From positions 1 through 50,642 of the forward strand of contig JAFEAP010000010.1 of assembly GCA_018266355.1 (NCBI GenBank): DNA of 50,642 bases. Reading direction: 5' to 3'. Below are positions 34,785 through 42,706 of the stretch, piece after piece. The notes under the pieces are model-generated. The model made no database searches and was not told the DNA's origin. It was given only the letters and a program-made list of their open reading frames with translations. This stretch comes from Bdellovibrionales bacterium. Lineage in GTDB: Bacteria > Bdellovibrionota > UBA1018. A program made the translations under genes and the position numbers. Positions within the stretch are counted from its first letter, which is position 1. Every line of letters begins with the position of its first letter.

Positions 34785-36074
34785 TTACCGGTGGCGGCGG
34801 CCGTGGGCGCCCGAGCGGAAACCCGCGTCGGTTCGGCGTCCGGCGCCGAGGACCTCGATCAGGTCCGACCAGTGCGACCGCTCGTCGAATCGAAGCGTCC
34901 GGTACTGTTTCAGGGACTCGGCGCTCGCCGAGGCGCTGCGGTTATCCCCGCCCCAGATCGACATGCCCGACGAGCGGATGTCGTTCGAGTTCGTGAAGAG
35001 GACTTGGTAGTAGGCGTGCTGGAGGTTCCGGTACTCCGGCCGCTCCTTCATACCCGGCAGGGAATAGAGGCACCCGAGGACGTCGCGGAACTCGAAGCTC
35101 GATTCGGCGCCGATGTCCATGAAACGGCACTCCTTCAGGAAGTGCGTTTGGAAGCGGATCCGGTCGGCGTCCGGCGCCCGGCGGATCGAATCGACGAGTT
35201 CGGCGAGTGCGATCTCGAAGTTCTGCATATTATCGATCGCGAACGCGGAGAAATCCGTGCGGGTCGAGTAGCTGTTCGCTTGGAGGACGATCTGGTACGC
35301 CCAGCGTTTCGAGTTGATGCCCGGGAATTTCTCGAGGACGCGCAGGATGTCGATGATGTTGATCGAATAGCCGCTCACGCTCTCGCGAGAAGCGACGTAG
35401 AAACGAAGCGAACCGTCGAGGGCGCCGAGCGCTTCCGCCGACCCGACGAGGCACATGTCGGTGACGAAAAGTTCGATCGGGCGGCCGAGTACGGAAGCCA
35501 TCTTGCGGAACCCGTCGGCGACTTCGCGCGGGCTCATCGAATTCCCCGTCTCCTCGTCGAAGCTGAAGAGGCCGTCGTCGGCCCGGCCGCGGTAGTTCGA
35601 TCCGTGGTCGAAGATATAGAGGACGGTCTTGCGGGCCGGGAACTTCCGGGACCACGCCGCGAAGTCGACGAGCGCGTTCGCGTCGCCCATGTCTTCCTTG
35701 CCGAGGTACTGGAACGCGGAATCGCGGCCGGCGACCTGATCGGCGCCCTTGATCATGCGGAAGCGCTTCACGCCGGTCCGGCAAAGGTCTAGGTCGTGAT
35801 CGGCGCGGTCGTTCGGATTGCAGTCCTTCGCGATCGTTCCGTACTCGACGAGGATGTTCACGTTCCGTGGCAGATGGAGCGGAAGGTTCCGACCCTTGTT
35901 TACGTCGCTCATGGCGTAGAGGTTCTTCAGGAGAAACTCCTGCATCTCGTGTTGGAGATTGTTCTTCCCGTTCAGAAAGAAGAGGACGTTCCATTCCGCC
36001 GGTTCGACGGCGAACGCGGAACCCGCGGACGTGAAGAGACAAACGAGACCGAGAACCAGAGCGCGAACTTTCAT
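34785..36074 (-). CDS. Exported clostripain-family (C11) cysteine peptidase
   Basis: The 429-residue protein begins with a signal peptide ('LVLGLVCLFTSAGSAFA'). It has the C11 pattern: 'WNVLFFLNGKNNLQ' at the start, catalytic His157 in 'LYIFDHGSNYRG' and catalytic Cys208 in 'LFVTDMCLVGSAEAL'. C11 peptidases cleave after basic residues and are often self-processed and secreted. I chose the ATG at 36074; an upstream in-frame start near 36128 would put 18 residues before the signal peptide. It lies 166 bases downstream of the CapA gene on the same strand. The target could be host, prey or self proteins. Confidence 0.92.
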   Translation of the reverse strand: MKVRALVLGLVCLFTSAGSAFAVEPAEWNVLFFLNGKNNLQHEMQEFLLKNLYAMSDVNKGRNLPLHLPRNVNILVEYGTIAKDCNPNDRADHDLDLCRTGVKRFRMIKGADQVAGRDSAFQYLGKEDMGDANALVDFAAWSRKFPARKTVLYIFDHGSNYRGRADDGLFSFDEETGNSMSPREVADGFRKMASVLGRPIELFVTDMCLVGSAEALGALDGSLRFYVASRESVSGYSINIIDILRVLEKFPGINSKRWAYQIVLQANSYSTRTDFSAFAIDNMQNFEIALAELVDSIRRAPDADRIRFQTHFLKECRFMDIGAESSFEFRDVLGCLYSLPGMKERPEYRNLQHAYYQVLFTNSNDIRSSGMSIWGGDNRSASASAESLKQYRTLRFDERSHWSDLIEVLGAGRRTDAGFRSGAHGRRHR

Positions 36075-36240
36075 GAATACCCCCGACTGAGTGACGCAGG
36101 GGATAAACCGAGCCGGCGCTTTGCGCAAGAAATCGGTCCGACTTTCCTCGCCCGCATTCCGGAACCGCGAAAAAGCCCGGGAAAAAAGGGCGAGCGAGAG
36201 ATTGACGCTAGGCAGCTAAATCCGAGGATTTGTCGAGGGA

Positions 36241-37707
36241 CTAGCCGCCGCAGCCCGGATTCGTGACGAGCGCTTCTTCGGGGTCGATCTCGGTCGAGCG
36301 CGAAAGGATGCGGTTCGCGAGCACGCGGGCCTCGTCGAAATGGCCTTTCGCGGGACGGACCGTGAGGCCGCCCGACTCGTACATCATCGCGAGCGGGAGG
36401 TGGCGAACGCCGTTCACGAACGTGCGACCGTCCTTCCCTTTCGTGAGACCGACGTAGATCAGCGCCGACGTGCGCTTCGCGACGCCCTTCTGACCGCTGA
36501 CGAAGTTTCCGAGCGAGTAAATGACGAATCCTTCGTGACCGTCGGCCGCGACGAGGCGGTCGACCGGCTGGAGCACGTGAGGATGGTTTCCGAAGACGAT
36601 CGTCGCGCCGGCTTCGATCATGTCTTTCGCGAGGCCGCGCTGATCGGCGCCCGGCGTGTGGGTGTACTCGATGCCCCAGTGCGGGGTCACGATCACGGCG
36701 TCGATCGACGGGTCGGCACGCAGATTTCGAATCTGCTGGAGCACGATCGAACGCTGCTCGAAGCAGCGAAGCACCTGCTGATAGGGATCCGGAATCCCGT
36801 TCGTGCTGAAGGTACAAGCGACCCACCCGATGCGGAACCCGTCCTTCTCGGTGATCGTCGTCCAGTTCGTTTTCTCGGGCGGGTTCGCGCGGGATTCCTC
36901 CACCGTACGCGTGCCCATGAACGGAAGGCCGGCTTTGTTCAGGAATCCGATCGTGCGGTCGGCGCCGAGCGAACGGCGATCGAGGGCGTGGTTATTCGCC
37001 GTCGAAACGAGGTCGATGCCCGACGACTGGAGATCGGTGATGAGGTCGGGGCGGTAATTGAAGGCCGGATAGCTCGTGTAGGCCACCTTGTCGAAGTAAC
37101 CCGGTTCCGCGATCACCTTCCCGCTCGGAGTGAGCGGGCCGGCGGCCGGGCCTTCGAGGTTCGCGTACATCAGGTTCGGCGCGCTCAGGTACGGTTCCAG
37201 GTCGGACCAAAGCGAGGAAAATCCCTCGCGCTTGTTCGCCATGCCTTGGGACGCGAGCGGCTGGTGAAGGAGCACGTCGCCGACCGCTCCGATCACGATC
37301 CGCCGGCCGGACTCGCACGCCCGCTCGAAACTGAGCTTCGCCTCGACCGGCCCGACGAGTTCGTCGGCGTGGCTCATGAAACGCGAAAGGTAGGTCGTCG
37401 CTTCGAAATCGTCGCCGATCGAGACGTCGGCTCGGTCGTCGTTCGATTCCGCGTAGAAACCCGAAGAAGACGCGTACATCTCCGAACTCATCGAGTTCAT
37501 CAGGTTCTTCATGGCTTTTCCGTCGTACCTCGGGTCCGCCGAAGGATTCTTTTCCGGACCGAAGTCCGCACGTTCGGCGAGGTGCAACCCGCTCGCCGGC
37601 GCGAGATCCGAGGAAGCGGGAGGCGTCGATGGGCGGCTACACCCCTGCACAAAGGCGAGGGCGGCCGGGATGAGCGCGAAACGGGCAAACAGCGGAAGGG
37701 AGCGCAC
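36241..37707 (-). CDS. CapA-family lipoprotein (PGA_cap metallophosphatase-like)
   Basis: The 488-residue protein has a lipobox ('AFVQGC', Cys23). After a Ser/Asp-rich linker (about 24-135), the CapA domain shows the calcineurin-like order: 'IVIGAVGDVLLH', 'MYANLEGP', 'VSTANNHALDR', 'VIVTPHWGIEY', 'VFGNHPHVLQPVD' and 'IYSLGNFVSGQ'. CapA proteins take part in poly-gamma-glutamate capsule export; here no capBC genes lie nearby, so another surface role is possible. The start is GTG at 37707, with GGAGG upstream, driven by the strong promoter at 37731-37759. Confidence 0.93.
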   Translation of the reverse strand: MRSLPLFARFALIPAALAFVQGCSRPSTPPASSDLAPASGLHLAERADFGPEKNPSADPRYDGKAMKNLMNSMSSEMYASSSGFYAESNDDRADVSIGDDFEATTYLSRFMSHADELVGPVEAKLSFERACESGRRIVIGAVGDVLLHQPLASQGMANKREGFSSLWSDLEPYLSAPNLMYANLEGPAAGPLTPSGKVIAEPGYFDKVAYTSYPAFNYRPDLITDLQSSGIDLVSTANNHALDRRSLGADRTIGFLNKAGLPFMGTRTVEESRANPPEKTNWTTITEKDGFRIGWVACTFSTNGIPDPYQQVLRCFEQRSIVLQQIRNLRADPSIDAVIVTPHWGIEYTHTPGADQRGLAKDMIEAGATIVFGNHPHVLQPVDRLVAADGHEGFVIYSLGNFVSGQKGVAKRTSALIYVGLTKGKDGRTFVNGVRHLPLAMMYESGGLTVRPAKGHFDEARVLANRILSRSTEIDPEEALVTNPGCGG

Positions 37708-37730
37708 GGGAACCTCCGAAGAAGGCGCTC

Positions 37731-37759
37731 CTTATATCAATTCATACTAATTTAGTCAA
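37731..37759 (-). promoter_or_regulatory. Strong sigma-70 type promoter with extended -10
   Basis: On the minus strand TTGACT (37759-37754) and TATAAG (37736-37731) are 17 bases apart, and TG precedes the -10 hexamer by one base. The region is AT-rich and lies 24 bases before the CapA start codon. Confidence 0.75.
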
Positions 37760-37814
37760 CCTTTAGAGCGGCCGAGATGCCCCTGCAAAATCTAATAATT
37801 TCAAGGCACTGCCG

Positions 37815-38837
37815 TCACTCGACCGGCTTGAAATAGCGCTCGTAGGCGCGCTCGTCTTCCTCGGGGTCGAGGTCCTTGAGCACCGGTTTTCGGCGCCGCT
37901 TCGGAGCGAGTTTCGGAGCCGTCGGCACGAGCGCTTCCACCGAGGCCGCGTTCACGCGGTCGAGGGAGGCGGCGGATCCCGGATTCGCGGTCAGCTTCGC
38001 GTGGAGCTCCGGCGAATATTCGCGGATCTCCTTCAGCGTCGATTCGAGCGCCTTCTTCTCGAGTCCTTCGACCTTCGCCGCGACTTCCTTCGAGAGGGGC
38101 GCCGCGGCCGACGCCGGCGCGATCTCGGAATGTTTCTCGATCGCGCGCAGCTCGTCCTGGGCGGTCGCCCGGAGCTCGACCGGCTTCGGCGACTCGGCTT
38201 TCGCCGCCGCCTCCGCGACCACCGCCGAATACCCGGCCTTCACGACCACGGGAGCCGGAGCCGGCGTTTTCGCGTCCTTCGCGAGCGGCGTGACGTCCAC
38301 CGCTCCGCGGATGATCGTGAACTCGCTCTCCCCCGTCCGCGCGTTCTCTTCGACGAAGAAATCCGTCCCGCGAACGCCCATCACCGCCGTCGGCGTCCGA
38401 AGCAACATCTTCTTCCGAGGCCCCTCTTTCGAGACGACGCCGCGGAATTTTCCGTACATGAGGTCGATCTTCGCTTGGAGCTTCGCGCGCTCCGCGGCCT
38501 TCGCGTCCCAGCTCACCCGGTACGCCGTTCCCGAGCCGACCTGGTACTGGTCGCCGTTCTCGAAGACGACGCGCGCCTTCGCGCCCGGCGCGGTGCGGAC
38601 GATGTTCCCGTTCTCGACCGGATCGCCCGCCTTCCCGTTTCCGACGACGTAGTACTCGCCTTCGAAGAGCGCGAGCGTTCCGTCCTTCGGTTTCTCCTTC
38701 GGCATCGTCTTCGACGGGTGCGAAAAAATCTGCACGAGCCCTTCGAGCTGAGTCAAAGTTCCGACGTGCTCGTCCGCGGCGGCGGAGAGCGAAATCAAAA
38801 CGACGGCGGTGACGGATGCGAGAAGCGCACGATTCAT
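37815..38837 (-). CDS. Exported FecR-domain protein
   Basis: The 340-residue protein has a signal peptide ('VTAVVLISLSAAA') and a FecR-type domain: 'VFENGDQYQVGSGTAYRVS', 'LMYGKFRGVVSKEG' and the hallmark 'TAVMGVRGTDFFVEEN', then 'IIRGAVDV'. After the domain comes an Ala/Lys/Glu-rich helical region and a basic 'PKRRRKP' segment. As with the FecR gene at 19938, no sigma factor or TonB receptor lies nearby, so the usual sigma/FecA signalling role cannot be assumed. AAAGGTGAG precedes the ATG. It diverges from the exported gene at 38916 over a spacer containing a 12-base inverted repeat. Confidence 0.9.
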   Translation of the reverse strand: MNRALLASVTAVVLISLSAAADEHVGTLTQLEGLVQIFSHPSKTMPKEKPKDGTLALFEGEYYVVGNGKAGDPVENGNIVRTAPGAKARVVFENGDQYQVGSGTAYRVSWDAKAAERAKLQAKIDLMYGKFRGVVSKEGPRKKMLLRTPTAVMGVRGTDFFVEENARTGESEFTIIRGAVDVTPLAKDAKTPAPAPVVVKAGYSAVVAEAAAKAESPKPVELRATAQDELRAIEKHSEIAPASAAAPLSKEVAAKVEGLEKKALESTLKEIREYSPELHAKLTANPGSAASLDRVNAASVEALVPTAPKLAPKRRRKPVLKDLDPEEDERAYERYFKPVE

Positions 38838-38848
38838 GAATTCTCACC

Positions 38849-38894
38849 TTTCGGGTTTTCGTTGCTTGCGTTTAGGATAGTGGAAAGCCCGAAA
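38849..38894. repeat. Inverted repeat in divergent promoter region
   Basis: TTTCGGGTTTTC (38849-38860) and GAAAGCCCGAAA (38883-38894) pair with a single G-U-type mismatch over a 22-base spacer. The spacer holds candidate -10 elements for both flanking genes, so it could be an operator. Confidence 0.45.
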
Positions 38895-38915
38895 AATTGG
38901 AAAGTGATCCCGCCT

Positions 38916-39635
38916 ATGAAATCGACGAACGTTTCGATCTTGCTAACCGCCCTCGCGCTTTCGAACGCCGCACCCGCCGCCGAATTCGAGTATCCCGAAC
39001 TCGCCGTCGCGCCCCGCGCGAGCGAGCGGGTCGAATCCGAAGCGGCCCGCGAAAGCTCCGACCGGTGGGTGCACGCGGCGATCGAAGCGCCCGCCGCCAT
39101 GTCGATCCTCTCGGGCCTCGTGCTCGCCGCGAACGGAACGGACGACGATCCGACGAAGTCCTGGCCGAAATACGCGCCGTGGGCCGGTATCGGCGTCGGC
39201 GCCGCGTGGATCGGACTGACCGAACTCGCGCTGAAAAGAAATCCGCCCTACTCCACCGCGGCCCACGACCTCGCGACGATGCCGAAGAAGACGACGCGCG
39301 AGCAGCTCGTCCGCGAACGCTACGCCGAGGAGGCCCTCGAAAACGCGGCTTCCATCGCGCGGAAGATGAAGTACTTCTCGTTCCTCACGAACGCCGGTGC
39401 CGGAGTTTTCATGGCCGCGGCGGCGAAAGACCGCTCCTTCGGCCGCGTCTTCGCGATCGCCTCGGTCGCGACCGCGTTCACGCCGCTGCTCTTCGCCCAC
39501 ACCTGGGAAAAGACCGCGGACGCCCAGAAAGACTATAAGAAACGGATCTACGGACCGGTCGCCGGCGTTTCGCTCCTGCCCCGTAACTCGCGCGGCGACG
39601 TCGCTCCGGGACTCGTCCTCGCCTTCCGGTGGTGA
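38916..39635 (+). CDS. Exported protein with hydrophobic segments, unknown function
   Basis: The 239-residue protein has a signal peptide ('ILLTALALSNAAPAA') and then two or three hydrophobic stretches ('AAMSILSGLVLAANG', 'YAPWAGIGVGAAWIGLTELA', 'IASVATAFTPLLFAHTW') between charged helices. The C-terminal 'APGLVLAFRW' looks like a terminal beta strand with an aromatic final residue, as in some outer-membrane proteins, but the rest is helical. I recognise no family. The ATG at 38916 follows a weak ribosome site, and the next gene starts 3 bases after its stop, so the two form an operon. Confidence 0.75.
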   Translation: MKSTNVSILLTALALSNAAPAAEFEYPELAVAPRASERVESEAARESSDRWVHAAIEAPAAMSILSGLVLAANGTDDDPTKSWPKYAPWAGIGVGAAWIGLTELALKRNPPYSTAAHDLATMPKKTTREQLVRERYAEEALENAASIARKMKYFSFLTNAGAGVFMAAAAKDRSFGRVFAIASVATAFTPLLFAHTWEKTADAQKDYKKRIYGPVAGVSLLPRNSRGDVAPGLVLAFRW

Positions 39636-39637
39636 GC

Positions 39638-40447
39638 ATGCTCCGCTTCGCGCCGATTCTCCTCGCCTTCCTCGCCCTTTCCGCCCATGCCGAGAACCGC
39701 CCGTGCCCGGCGTCGCGCGAGTACATCACCGCGCTCGAATTCCTCCGCTCGAGCTCGAGCTTGAAACTGCCGGAGCCCGAAGCGCGTAAGTACGCCGACG
39801 AAATCGCGAAGGGATGCGCGGGCGCGGCCGAGCGTTTCATCCGCGTTTCGGCGATGCTGAGCCGAGCCGGCCTTTCGGGGCGCGAAGCCGCGGAAACCGG
39901 GAAACGTTTCGCGATCGGCACGCCCGCCGAAGTCGACACCTTCGTCACCGTCTTCAAACGCGCGTTCGCCGAAGAGTACCTCGATCTCGATCTCGGCGAC
40001 TCGCTCCGGATGGCGCTTTCCCTCGCGAAGGAGTTCGCGGGCGATCAGCCGCAGGTCCGCGCGGATTTCGAAAAGCTTCTCGCGTTCTGCACCGAGGAGA
40101 AGAACCTCGGCCTGCCGAAGCCCCAATGCGGAGCCTTCGCCTCCCGGATCGCCGCGAAGGGCGAAACCTGGAACGGCGGCGTCGCGGGCCCGTTCATCCG
40201 CGGATTCGAATACCTCACCTCTTCGCACGGCCCTTCGCTCGTCAGCGGCGAGGCGCTGAAGGTCTCCGAGACGCTGCTCGCCGCCGGCCCGGGCGCGTTC
40301 GAGAACTTCACCCAAGCCTACGGCTACGCCGTCGCCGAAGGCGGACTGCACCTCGGTCGCGAGGACGCGATCAAGTTCGCGCGCGGCCTCGCCCTCACCC
40401 GCGACGCCCACGAGACGACGCCGGAAAAGCCGGCCGCGAAAAAGTAA
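39638..40447 (+). CDS. Exported helical protein, unknown function
   Basis: The 269-residue protein has a signal peptide ('APILLAFLALSAHA') and an all-helical mature part with cysteines at about residues 26, 58, 147 and 164, which could form two disulfides. Two similar halves seem to be present, each with a motif of the form 'EARKYADEIAKGCAG' or 'PKPQCGAFASRIAAKGE' followed by 'FIR', suggesting an internal duplication. No family is recognised. I chose the ATG; two in-frame GTGs at 39629 and 39632 are also open. It is tightly linked to the gene before it. Confidence 0.75.
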   Translation: MLRFAPILLAFLALSAHAENRPCPASREYITALEFLRSSSSLKLPEPEARKYADEIAKGCAGAAERFIRVSAMLSRAGLSGREAAETGKRFAIGTPAEVDTFVTVFKRAFAEEYLDLDLGDSLRMALSLAKEFAGDQPQVRADFEKLLAFCTEEKNLGLPKPQCGAFASRIAAKGETWNGGVAGPFIRGFEYLTSSHGPSLVSGEALKVSETLLAAGPGAFENFTQAYGYAVAEGGLHLGREDAIKFARGLALTRDAHETTPEKPAAKK

Positions 40448-40465
40448 CGCCGAAACCCGTTTCGA

Positions 40466-41347
40466 TCAGTCGACGAGCAGGTCGAAGTCCCGCGGATCGA
40501 CCGTATCGTCCGCGTCCTCGGCGTCTTCCGCCGGCGTCGATTTGAAATCCGGATCGCAGTACCGCTCGACCGCCCGGTGGATCCGGCGGAGATCGCGCGT
40601 GAACCCGGCATAGGGCACCGACGTGTAATCGTCGACCTGGATGCTCGACGGGTTCAGCTCGAGGTCGCCCGGCCGTGCGACGTACTCGACGAGCTTGTCG
40701 GGGAAGTTGCTGTCGACCATCGCGATGCGGAAACCGCCGTCCGGCGTGAGCTCCATCCCGCGGATCAAGCTCGCGTGCGAGGCGATCCCGCGCATCTGGA
40801 GCATCACCCACACGACGTCGCCTCGCGCGCGCGCTTCGTTGTATTCCGTGAAGACCTTTTCGAGGCGCGCGCGGAACTTCTCGGGATGCCGATAGTGCGA
40901 AACGCCCGAGAGGCCGCGGAGGTAGGCTTGGTTGATGAACGCGTCGCGGAGCTGCCAGGCGTTCAGCTCGGATTGGACGACGGGTTCGAAATCCTTCGTG
41001 AACGAGCGGAAATCGGCGTAGCCCGGGATCGTGACGACTTCCTTGCGCGAGACGAGCCGCCGCACGAGCCGCTTCGCCTCGTCGCGGGTAGGCGCCGGGG
41101 CCATCGCGTCGAATCGCGCGAGGTACCAAGCCGCGCGCTGGAGGCGCGAGTGCCACCAGCACACGCCTCCGCCGGCGAGGCCGCCGTCGTTTTCGAACGC
41201 GATCCGCATTCCGCGGTCGTCGGCGATCTTGTCGATCGTCGCGGTCATCGTGCCGCGCGTGCGGGCGTCGCAGAAATCTCCCGTGAACTCGGCCGCGTGC
41301 GCGACGATCGGGAAAAGGACAACGAGGGACGAGATCCATCTCATCAC
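40466..41347 (-). CDS. Exported papain-fold-like protein
   Basis: The 293-residue protein has a signal peptide ('SLVVLFPIVAHA'). Two motifs match the papain/C39-like order: Cys63 in 'GGGVCWWHSRLQRAAWYL' (Cys at the start of a helix) and His191 in 'SHASLIRGMEL', followed by a strand and Asp212/Asn214 in 'AMVDSNFPD'. This is the usual Cys-helix, then His-strand, then D-x-N layout of papain-like cysteine peptidases or acyltransferases. The tail is acidic. The assignment is by pattern only. AAGGA precedes the GTG by about 7 bases; an ATG at 41344 is adjacent. Confidence 0.78.
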   Translation of the reverse strand: MMRWISSLVVLFPIVAHAAEFTGDFCDARTRGTMTATIDKIADDRGMRIAFENDGGLAGGGVCWWHSRLQRAAWYLARFDAMAPAPTRDEAKRLVRRLVSRKEVVTIPGYADFRSFTKDFEPVVQSELNAWQLRDAFINQAYLRGLSGVSHYRHPEKFRARLEKVFTEYNEARARGDVVWVMLQMRGIASHASLIRGMELTPDGGFRIAMVDSNFPDKLVEYVARPGDLELNPSSIQVDDYTSVPYAGFTRDLRRIHRAVERYCDPDFKSTPAEDAEDADDTVDPRDFDLLVD

Positions 41348-41415
41348 GGGAAATTCCTTTCGAGACTCGCGGGACGCGCGAGCGGTTCAATCCATGAACA
41401 CGCCCAGTGTACCGA

Positions 41416-42690
41416 TTAAATCGAAAGAAGCAAAAGGGTGACCCAATAAAGCGTGATCACGCCGGCTTCGTGCAGGTCCGTCCAGTGGGTGAGCCCGAGG
41501 ACACCCTTCACGAACGGGTTCTGCTGGAGCAGGAAGAGTCCGATCACGGCGAGCCAGAGCAGGCTCCGGAACCAAAGGAAGCGCCGGCCCGGGCGGAACG
41601 CCGCGAAACACGCGCCGACGAGGTAAACGCTCCCCCACCGCCACGAGAGCGGATTCACGAGCTGGCCCATGATCAGCCACGGCGTGATCCAGACGAAGCT
41701 GTCTTGGGCGGTCGGCGCGTAGGGACGGCGAATCACGAGAAGCCCCATCAGAAGTCCGCAGAGGAGCGCCGCGATCCCGAGCGCCGTCATCTCCGAGGAC
41801 GGCGCGCTCGCGTGCACGTCGACCCACCGGCTGACCGAAGCCCAGAGGCTTTGGTTCATGTCGTTCGCGAAGAGCGACGTCGGCTGGGTACGGAGGAGAT
41901 TGAACCATTCTTGGGACATCCGAAGCGCACGGTCCGGACCGAACGCGAGCGACGGGAGGCCCGCGCCCCAAAACACGCTCGAGAAAAGGAATCCCGAGGT
42001 GAAGAGTTTCAAGCGCCGAAGCGGCGGTTTCACTTCGTCGCGCTCGCGCCGCGAGGAAGCGACGGCGAACGGGATGATCATGAAGAGGAGCGGCGCCTTC
42101 AGCCAGGGCAGCATCCCGACGAGCGCGCCGGCCGCGAGGGTGTAGCGCGTGTAGAGCGAGGTCGCGAGGATCAGCACGGGCAGGATGAAGACCTCGACTT
42201 GGCCGTAGTCGAAGCACTCGAGGATCCCCTTCCACGCGAGCGCCACGCCGAGAATGAGGGCGACGACGTCGCGCCAGCTGCGGTAGCGCGCGCCGATCAT
42301 GAACGAGAGCGTGAGCGCGGCGACGCAAAGGGTGCTGAAGGCGAACCACGCGTCGGTCGGCGCTTTCGGGAGGACCCCGATCAGCGCGAGCATGCCGGGC
42401 GCGTACTTGAACGCGAGGTATTCGTTCGGGACGTAGACCGGCTCGCCCTGCTGGTAGCGCTGCCAGGCCTTCACGTAGACGCCGAAGTCCTGCGGAATCT
42501 GGCCGGTGATGACGTCGAATTTCGCCGGATAACGGAGGTAAAGGACCACGCCGACGGCGCACGAAAACGCTAACGCAGCGAGCCAAGGCTGCCAAACCTT
42601 CTCTTTAAAGCGCTCCCAGGGAGTGAGCGGCCCTTCCGGAGAGCCGTCCTCTGCTGCAGCCTTTTTCGAGGTGTCTTTTTCAGGGCTCAT
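41416..42690 (-). CDS. Polytopic membrane glycosyltransferase, GT87-like (DUF2029)
   Basis: The 424-residue protein has about ten transmembrane segments after a cytoplasmic N-terminus. The first periplasmic loop has 'QDFGVYVKAWQRYQQGEPVY' and then 'FKYAPGMLAL', the pattern of GT87 polyprenyl-phosphate mannose-dependent mannosyltransferases (D in the first loop, Y-P motif). 'GILECFDYGQVEVFILPVLI' matches the family's GQ-N/V loop. It would add a sugar to a glycan on the outer side of the inner membrane. I chose the ATG at 42690 because upstream extensions overlap the divergent rluB start. The 16-base gap to rluB leaves promoters inside the coding ends. Confidence 0.85.
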   Translation of the reverse strand: MSPEKDTSKKAAAEDGSPEGPLTPWERFKEKVWQPWLAALAFSCAVGVVLYLRYPAKFDVITGQIPQDFGVYVKAWQRYQQGEPVYVPNEYLAFKYAPGMLALIGVLPKAPTDAWFAFSTLCVAALTLSFMIGARYRSWRDVVALILGVALAWKGILECFDYGQVEVFILPVLILATSLYTRYTLAAGALVGMLPWLKAPLLFMIIPFAVASSRRERDEVKPPLRRLKLFTSGFLFSSVFWGAGLPSLAFGPDRALRMSQEWFNLLRTQPTSLFANDMNQSLWASVSRWVDVHASAPSSEMTALGIAALLCGLLMGLLVIRRPYAPTAQDSFVWITPWLIMGQLVNPLSWRWGSVYLVGACFAAFRPGRRFLWFRSLLWLAVIGLFLLQQNPFVKGVLGLTHWTDLHEAGVITLYWVTLLLLSI

Positions 42691-42706
42691 GCTACAAGGA
42701 TGCTCT

